Positions 63,139-64,000 of a DNA stretch of 64,000 bases are shown here, piece by piece (within the stretch, counting starts at the first letter, position 1; each line of letters opens with the position of its first letter). Source of the stretch: Agreia bicolorata (GTDB lineage Bacteria > Actinomycetota > Actinomycetes > Actinomycetales > Microbacteriaceae); NCBI RefSeq assembly GCF_000938265.1, contig NZ_JYFC01000002.1, positions 186,001 through 250,000 on the forward strand. Reading direction: 5' to 3'. A program made the translations under genes and the position numbers. Under the pieces are notes generated by a model. That model worked only from the letters and a program-made list of their open reading frames with translations, was not told where the DNA came from and did not search any database.

Positions 63139-63189
63139 GCATCCGCGCCCGCACGACCGGTTGCGGATGCACCGAAAAGGCGCGGATGC
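63139..63189. terminator. Inverted repeat between convergent helicase and SDR genes
   Basis: GCATCCGCGCC (63139-63149) pairs with GGCGCGGATGC (63179-63189), 11 perfect pairs. An alternative partner GCGGATGC (63163-63170) inside the loop could pair with the first 8 bases, so two exclusive hairpins are possible. Serves both convergent genes. Confidence 0.7.
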
Positions 63190-63205
63190 GCGGCGCGGTG
63201 CTCCG

Positions 63206-63928
63206 TCAGCCCAGCGGGATGCGACTGTCGTTGAGTTCTGCCGCGTCGCCATGCCAGAGGCCGACCACGGCCTGGCCGAGCGCATCCACGTCGGTAAAAC
63301 CGGCGAACGTCTTCTCGGGGTTGTCGCGACGCATGTCGCCGTCGACGAGGGCCACAACGGAGAATCGCACGGCAGCAGCTCGCTGAGGCACCGGGTCGGC
63401 CTTCTTTCCCGACTGCGCGCGGCGGAAGCCGTCTGCGACGGAGCGTACCCAGCTTTCTGCGGCCGCCTTGGCCGCGGTGTAGCTGGCGCCTCCGGCAGTC
63501 GGGCGCTCGACCGCGTTCGACGACACGATCGCCAGCCGGCCCGCCTCGCTCGCCACCAGCGAGTCGAAGAAGGCCCGCGAGGTGTTGCGCAGAGTAGTGA
63601 ACCCCGCATCCATGGCCGCCCAGTCGTCGTCGCTCTGCGCCGTAATGCCGGCCGAGCCGCGCCATCCACCCACGAGATGGACGAGCCCGTCGACAGCTCC
63701 GAACTCCTGCGCGACGGAGCCGGCCAATTCGGTGACCGCGGTCAGCCTCGACAGGTCGCACACCCGGGTCGCAGCGCCCGCAACAGAGCGCTCGAAGGCG
63801 CTGAGCCTCTCGACGTTCGACCCGACGGCCACAACACGCGCACCCGCGCTGATGAGCGCACGCGCGGTGGCAACCCCCGACGAACTGGTAGCCCCGGCAA
63901 CAACAACAACGCGCCCCTCAACGCTCAT
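63206..63928 (-). CDS. Short-chain dehydrogenase/reductase
   Basis: NAD(P)-dependent oxidoreductase of the SDR superfamily, 240 aa from ATG 63926-63928. Cofactor motif VVVVAGATSSSGVATARALI (TGxxxGxG variant, here AGATSSSGVA), VDGLVHLVGGWRG in place of NNAG, and the catalytic Ser-Tyr-Lys in AIVSSNAVERPTAGGASYTAAKAA (Tyr-x-x-x-Lys as YTAAK). Substrate unknown. The first 20 residues of a longer frame starting upstream look non-coding. The 72 bases from here to the window end hold no further gene. Confidence 0.87.
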   Translation of the reverse strand: MSVEGRVVVVAGATSSSGVATARALISAGARVVAVGSNVERLSAFERSVAGAATRVCDLSRLTAVTELAGSVAQEFGAVDGLVHLVGGWRGSAGITAQSDDDWAAMDAGFTTLRNTSRAFFDSLVASEAGRLAIVSSNAVERPTAGGASYTAAKAAAESWVRSVADGFRRAQSGKKADPVPQRAAAVRFSVVALVDGDMRRDNPEKTFAGFTDVDALGQAVVGLWHGDAAELNDSRIPLG

Positions 63929-64000
63929 GACCTGCCCCTTCGATAGGTACCGCCGTGGACAGTATGCCCCGGCGTACCGGTACACACTGCCCGCAGCGGG

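Overview
The window is high-GC DNA from an actinomycete, most likely a pigmented member of the family Microbacteriaceae. The evidence is a strong G/C bias at third codon positions, a compact C50-carotenoid operon (crtE-B-I-Ye-Yf-Eb) with idi next to it, a dnaK-grpE-dnaJ-hspR operon with HAIR-type HspR sites, many start codons placed directly behind a -10 box (leaderless mRNAs), and a MrpA-MrpB fusion. I cannot name the genus. No rRNA, tRNA, CRISPR array, transposase or prophage gene was seen. No stretch longer than 300 bases lacks a gene call; the largest gap (53695-53988) holds only a weak small ORF and one dispersed repeat.

Layout. 1-6297 (+): oligosaccharide ABC importer (two permeases and a binding lipoprotein, no ATPase) followed by GH51 arabinofuranosidase and GH35 beta-galactosidase, consistent with use of arabinogalactan-type glycans. 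6317-12777 (-): Mrp-type Na+/H+ antiporter operon mrpAB-C-D-E-F-G, genes overlapping by 4 bases, with mrpAB broken by a one-base frameshift. 12902-18860: idi (-) and the divergent carotenoid operon (+). 18967-21736: divergent UMF1-type MFS transporter and ROK regulator. 21924-25998 (+): chaperone operon under HspR. 26053-31004: truncated GlpX, GNAT enzyme, GT87-type membrane protein and two methyltransferases. 31005-39860: an amine/GABA catabolic locus: GntR-FCD-Cache regulator (+), then on the minus strand aldehyde dehydrogenase, GABA transaminase, copper amine oxidase, universal stress protein and APC permease. 40016-49008: small unknown gene, NlpC/P60 hydrolase, SWIM-SNF2 helicase, short ClpB under a HAIR site, and a surface-anchored beta-propeller protein. 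49126-53694: amino-acid permease, nitroreductase, an osmC-ACT-arsR operon and a frameshifted ABATE/CGNR regulator with a (CAGG)4 tract. 53989-63928: threonine aldolase, CPA1 antiporter, two MFS exporters, a very large RecB-like nuclease/helicase and an SDR.

How the genes connect. HspR, encoded by the last gene of the dnaK operon, can bind sites upstream of both dnaK and clpB, so the two disaggregation machines form one regulon. Idi makes DMAPP, CrtE makes GGPP, CrtB and CrtI make lycopene, CrtEb adds two C5 units and CrtYe/Yf cyclise the ends to a C50 pigment. In the amine locus the permease, amine oxidase, aldehyde dehydrogenase and transaminase would take putrescine to 4-aminobutanal, GABA and succinate semialdehyde; the regulator beside them carries a Cache-type sensor with a pattern resembling amino-acid/amine binding sites.

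The observations I rate highest are the GntR-FCD-Cache amine-sensor candidate, the (CAGG)4 frameshift in the CGNR regulator, the shared HAIR/promoter layout of dnaK and clpB, two dispersed palindromic repeat families (one of which has entered coding sequence), and the set of leaderless promoters.
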